Shown here: positions 5,919 through 7,844 of the stretch, piece after piece | Layout of the letters: every line of letters starts with the position of its first letter | Numbering within the stretch: position 1 is the first letter of the stretch | From: Gammaproteobacteria bacterium | Lineage (GTDB): Bacteria; Pseudomonadota; Gammaproteobacteria; SZUA-21 | Length of the DNA: 7,844 bases | Direction of reading: 5' to 3' | Assembly (NCBI GenBank): GCA_027021095.1 | Contig: JALUUZ010000460.1 | Span: 1 to 7,844, forward strand | Notes under the pieces: generated by a model | Told to the model about the DNA's origin: nothing | What the model saw: only the letters and a program-made list of their open reading frames with translations | Databases searched by the model: none | Position numbers and translations under genes: made by a program

Positions 5919-6242
5919 ATGACGCGCATAAAAGAATCGGACTGGAAGATATTCAAAGAAATAAGGGACAAGGCAATTGACCAGTTTTACGTGCTCTCAT
6001 TGGAAGAATTCAAAGAAATAGTGAACAATGACTCCAGACACCCTCAGGAGAGGTATCAACAACTGTACGACTCGATCCAGCACAAGAAAAAGGATGTCCG
6101 CAACATATTCGGCTACCTCCGAAGATCGGATGCTTATACACAATTGACAGCGATACGCTGCAATAACCTGGCAGACAAGGCATTGCTCGCCAAGTTGTCT
6201 GAAGAAGTACTTAAAATTACTGATCCAGAACGTGACTGGTAA
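5919..6242 (+). CDS. Small conserved-looking cytosolic protein of unknown function
   Basis: I do not recognise a named family. The 107-residue product has no signal peptide or membrane segment, is rich in charged residues and reads as mostly helical. It begins MTRIKESDWKIFKEIRDKAI and contains YLRRSDAYTQLTAIRCNNL near its middle, then ends in DPERDW. The pattern of a W/F-rich opening helix followed by an RRS motif reminds me of small uncharacterised gammaproteobacterial proteins, but I cannot name one. The start at 5919 is supported by a near-perfect ribosome binding site, AGGAGGTGA at 5903-5911, 7 bases upstream; an earlier in-frame start at 5877 would include that site inside the gene. Strong translation signals argue for a real gene. 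It is convergent with the next gene, 105 bases away; the gap holds only a weak GCTGT/ACAGC hairpin (6281-6297). Confidence 0.8.
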   Translation: MTRIKESDWKIFKEIRDKAIDQFYVLSLEEFKEIVNNDSRHPQERYQQLYDSIQHKKKDVRNIFGYLRRSDAYTQLTAIRCNNLADKALLAKLSEEVLKITDPERDW

Positions 6243-6347
6243 TATACCGACAAGCAATGCAACAAAATCATAAAATCTTTGCTGTACCCCGCACAGCCAT
6301 CGCCTTCGATCCGGTCCAGTTGCTGCACAGGCTGACGCCGGCCAGGC

Positions 6348-6716
6348 TTATTTCCGTCTGCAGAACAACTTTGTTGCGTTACTGATAACCTGCGCGGGGA
6401 CTATCTCGGCAATCTCTTTTTCTTTCACTATCGTTTTATGGTAATTAGCTGCCGCGAGCCAGTAGAATTTTCCGTTTTCACAATTTATGCTCAAAAAACC
6501 AATAAAACCGGTCGTTTTTCCTTCACCGCGAATGGCCAGCTCTGGCTGCCCCTCCTTCATTTTCGATGCCAAAGGATAAGCCCGCCAATCGTTCCAGTAT
6601 CTTTCTACTCGCTCTTTAAACAGGTATATCCCGCCTTCACTGGCTGCGCCTATTTTCGCTGCACTGCCAAGTGAAACAAAACAAAAAGACAAAAGAACGA
6701 CGAATATCGATTTCAT
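6348..6716 (-). CDS. Small secreted protein with two cysteines, function unknown
   Basis: A 122-residue exported protein. Residues 1 to about 19 are a typical signal peptide (MKSIFVVLLSFCFVSLGSA), so the mature protein of about 100 residues should be periplasmic. It has C79 in SINCENGKFYWLAA and C119 in KLFCRRK, well placed for one disulfide joining a central strand to the C terminus. This resembles the general layout of several small periplasmic proteins of unknown role, but I cannot assign a family. The ATG at 6716 is chosen because it opens directly on the signal peptide. The nearest AGGAG is about 18 bases upstream, too far to be a good ribosome site, and a longer in-frame start at 6764 would spoil the signal peptide. 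Confidence 0.72.
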   Translation of the reverse strand: MKSIFVVLLSFCFVSLGSAAKIGAASEGGIYLFKERVERYWNDWRAYPLASKMKEGQPELAIRGEGKTTGFIGFLSINCENGKFYWLAAANYHKTIVKEKEIAEIVPAQVISNATKLFCRRK

Positions 6717-7000
6717 CAAACCGGCTATAGTGAACTCCTGATCGCTGTTATATTCTCTACTCACTCAAGATCACTGTATCACCAAAGCCACGAGAAGAAA
6801 ACATGGGTGTAAAACACATCTGTTAGGCACCACTGCGCGCCGAGAACAGCAGCAAGAGGATGTCGTCAAGTAATCGATAACCGAGGAATTGACACTGGTC
6901 ATCGACAAAATGAACAAGTTTAAACCGGGTAATCGGGACATTGAACTACACCACCGTTCGTAGCGAGACGGGGCAAGGGTACGGCATGGAAGAAGCGCGT
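6717..7000. other. Intergenic stretch, possibly with a decayed frame
   Basis: No intact gene is visible. On the plus strand one frame runs from about 6775 to 6960 with a single internal TAA at 6871-6873. Its translation includes THLLGTTARREQQQEDVVK, then after the stop TEELTLVIDKMNKFKPGN. It has no recognisable family and no start with a ribosome site, so it could be a gene relic or chance. A minus-strand promoter for the secreted protein at 6348-6716 should lie near the left end, but only a lone TATAAC-like hexamer (about 6747-6752, minus) was seen. Confidence 0.3.
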
Positions 7001-7151
7001 GTAGAAGGATGACCGCGTGATACGATTTGGTTTACCTTGGTGTTGGTGCGTACAACGCACCCTACCTTATCGTAACGGTGCACGCAGTGCACCAAAAGGA
7101 TTTACGATAAAGCAATGTCATACACCAAGGTAGGGTGCGTTGTATGCACCA
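7001..7151 (+). repeat. Three-hairpin repeat, copy D, most complete
   Basis: It includes the outer left arm (7001-7043, TAGAAGGAT...CGTGAT...CCTTGGTGTTGG), matching the reverse complement of the arm in copies B and C. The core is 7044-7151, with inverted ends 7044-7068 and 7127-7151. The hairpins are h1 GGTGCGTACAACGCACC (7045-7061), h2 GGTGCACGCAGTGCACC (7077-7093) and h3 GGTGCGTTGTATGCACC (7134-7150, one G-T wobble). Spacings are 15 and 40 bases. It lies 86 bases beyond the stop codon of the minus-strand EAL gene. Confidence 0.9.
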
Positions 7152-7168
7152 CACGTTGTACGCACCAC
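7152..7168. repeat. Truncated extra hairpin arm next to copy D
   Basis: CGTTGTACGCACC at 7154-7166 repeats the right part of h3 immediately after copy D but lacks the opening GGTG, so it cannot form the hairpin. It looks like a partial duplication or the stump of an abutting copy. The rest, up to the EAL gene at 7238, shows nothing further. Confidence 0.6.
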
Positions 7169-7237
7169 CACGACAGATCGCCTCACATCACTCGAAGATG
7201 CTTTCACACGCCGGCTCCCCGACCGAACGAAAGCCAT

Positions 7238-7844
7238 CTACCTTCCCAAGCGGGCGGCCGGTCTGCCACTGTGGTACCCCTGGATATAGTCCACACCTAT
7301 TTCCCTGAGCACGCCGACTATCTCCTCGCTTTCGACGGACTCGGCAATGGTGACCTTGTTCAGCGAATGGGCGATATGGTTGATCGACCGGACCATCGCC
7401 TGGTCTACCGGATCGTCCACCACGTCACGAACGAAAGACCCGTCGATCTTTATATACTGCACCGGCAGATGTTTCAAATAGGAAAATGTACTGAACCCTG
7501 TACCGAAATCATCGAGCGCGATGTGGATACCATACTGGCAGAGCTCGCGCATAAAATGCTGTGCTTTCTCCAAGTGGGAAATCGCCGAGGTCTCGGTAAT
7601 CTCCAGAATCAACCTGTCCTTCAACCGGCTGTTGTTGCGGATAAACTCGAGTAACAGTTGCAACACCTCGCTGTCTGCCAGCGAGACACCACTCAGGTTG
7701 ATCGACACCGGCAGATCCTGCTCGGCCTCGTCGAGCAAGCCCTGCAGCACTTTTTCAATCACGTACCTGTCGATCTCGGAGCACAAACCATTGCGTTCTG
7801 CAAGCGGGATAAACTTTCCCGCCTCCGTGGTCTCGCCGTCGCCG
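7238..7844 (-). CDS. C-terminal EAL phosphodiesterase domain, 5' end outside the window
   Basis: The frame is open to the right edge, so only the last 201 residues are visible. They cover most of an EAL domain, which hydrolyses cyclic-di-GMP to pGpG. It enters at GDGETTEAGKFIPLAERNG, just after where the EAL signature itself would lie. Visible active-site parts are the N in VSINLSG, E in LEITET, DD in LDDFGTGFSTFSYLKHLPVQ, K in YIKIDGSFVRDVVDDP and E in IAESVES (usually EGVE; here G is S). The end, DYIQGYHSGRP, is normal, and the protein stops soon after, so nothing follows the EAL domain. The sequence style is that of large sensor-GGDEF-EAL proteins, so an upstream GGDEF is likely but not seen. 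Whether the domain is active depends on the EAL glutamate outside the window. Confidence 0.93.
   Translation of the reverse strand, partial: GDGETTEAGKFIPLAERNGLCSEIDRYVIEKVLQGLLDEAEQDLPVSINLSGVSLADSEVLQLLLEFIRNNSRLKDRLILEITETSAISHLEKAQHFMRELCQYGIHIALDDFGTGFSTFSYLKHLPVQYIKIDGSFVRDVVDDPVDQAMVRSINHIAHSLNKVTIAESVESEEIVGVLREIGVDYIQGYHSGRPAARLGR

Noticed and set aside
6281..6297. GCTGT/ACAGC hairpin between the convergent genes as a terminator
   Set aside because: The stem has only 5 pairs and no T tract follows on either strand.
2025..7151. Could the GTGCGT repeats be a CRISPR array?
   Set aside because: Copies are kilobases apart, change orientation, and contain internal hairpins rather than evenly spaced short repeats with unique spacers.
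7115..7654. Long plus-strand frame of 179 codons
   Set aside because: It lies opposite the EAL gene, whose motifs are unmistakable, and its start falls inside repeat copy D.

Overview
The window most likely comes from a gammaproteobacterial chromosome. Four things point there: an IbpA-type small heat-shock protein close to the enterobacterial one, an apparent sigma-32 promoter with a ROSE-like leader, AGGAGG-type ribosome binding sites, and multidomain GGDEF/EAL proteins. A free-living or host-associated environmental species, perhaps a sulfur oxidiser, would fit the gene mix, but that is only an impression. No rRNA, tRNA, CRISPR array, transposase or phage gene was seen.

Layout. Bases 1-580 are AT-rich, with at most the tail of one unrecognised frame (1-273). 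A heat-shock module follows: sigma-32-like promoter (581-609), a leader that can fold into three hairpins and hide the Shine-Dalgarno (638-750), and an ibpA-like gene (754-1212). A very long hairpin (1229-1294) lies downstream. Next is a small secreted DUF302-like protein (1572-2024), with a possible Crp-type operator far upstream. A large cytosolic GAF-PAS-GGDEF-EAL cyclic-di-GMP protein (2495-4681) is followed on the same strand by a PhnD-like periplasmic binding protein (4758-5570). No ABC permease or ATPase gene lies beside the latter, so it may serve as a sensor or scavenger. Then come a small conserved-looking cytosolic protein of unknown function (5919-6242), a convergent small secreted protein (6348-6716, minus), and the C-terminal part of a second EAL protein (7238-7844, minus) running out of the right edge.

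The most striking non-coding signal is a repeat family in four copies (A 2025-2139, B 5579-5732, C 5733-5857, D 7001-7151). The complete core has three 17-nt hairpins of the same geometry (7-bp stem GGTNNNN/NNNNACC, 3-nt loop). Spacing is almost fixed: 15 nt between hairpins 1 and 2, and 39-40 nt between 2 and 3. Stem sequences differ between copies by paired, compensatory changes, so structure rather than sequence seems to be kept. Copies A and B start at or within a few bases of a stop codon, and D lies just past the end of the EAL gene. This suggests a mobile or amplified hairpin element that settles in, or acts as, mRNA 3' ends.

Functionally the window joins protein-quality control (IbpA), two cyclic-di-GMP enzymes and several small exported proteins. 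Only the GGDEF-EAL gene and the PhnD-like gene look like a possible operon (76-bp gap).
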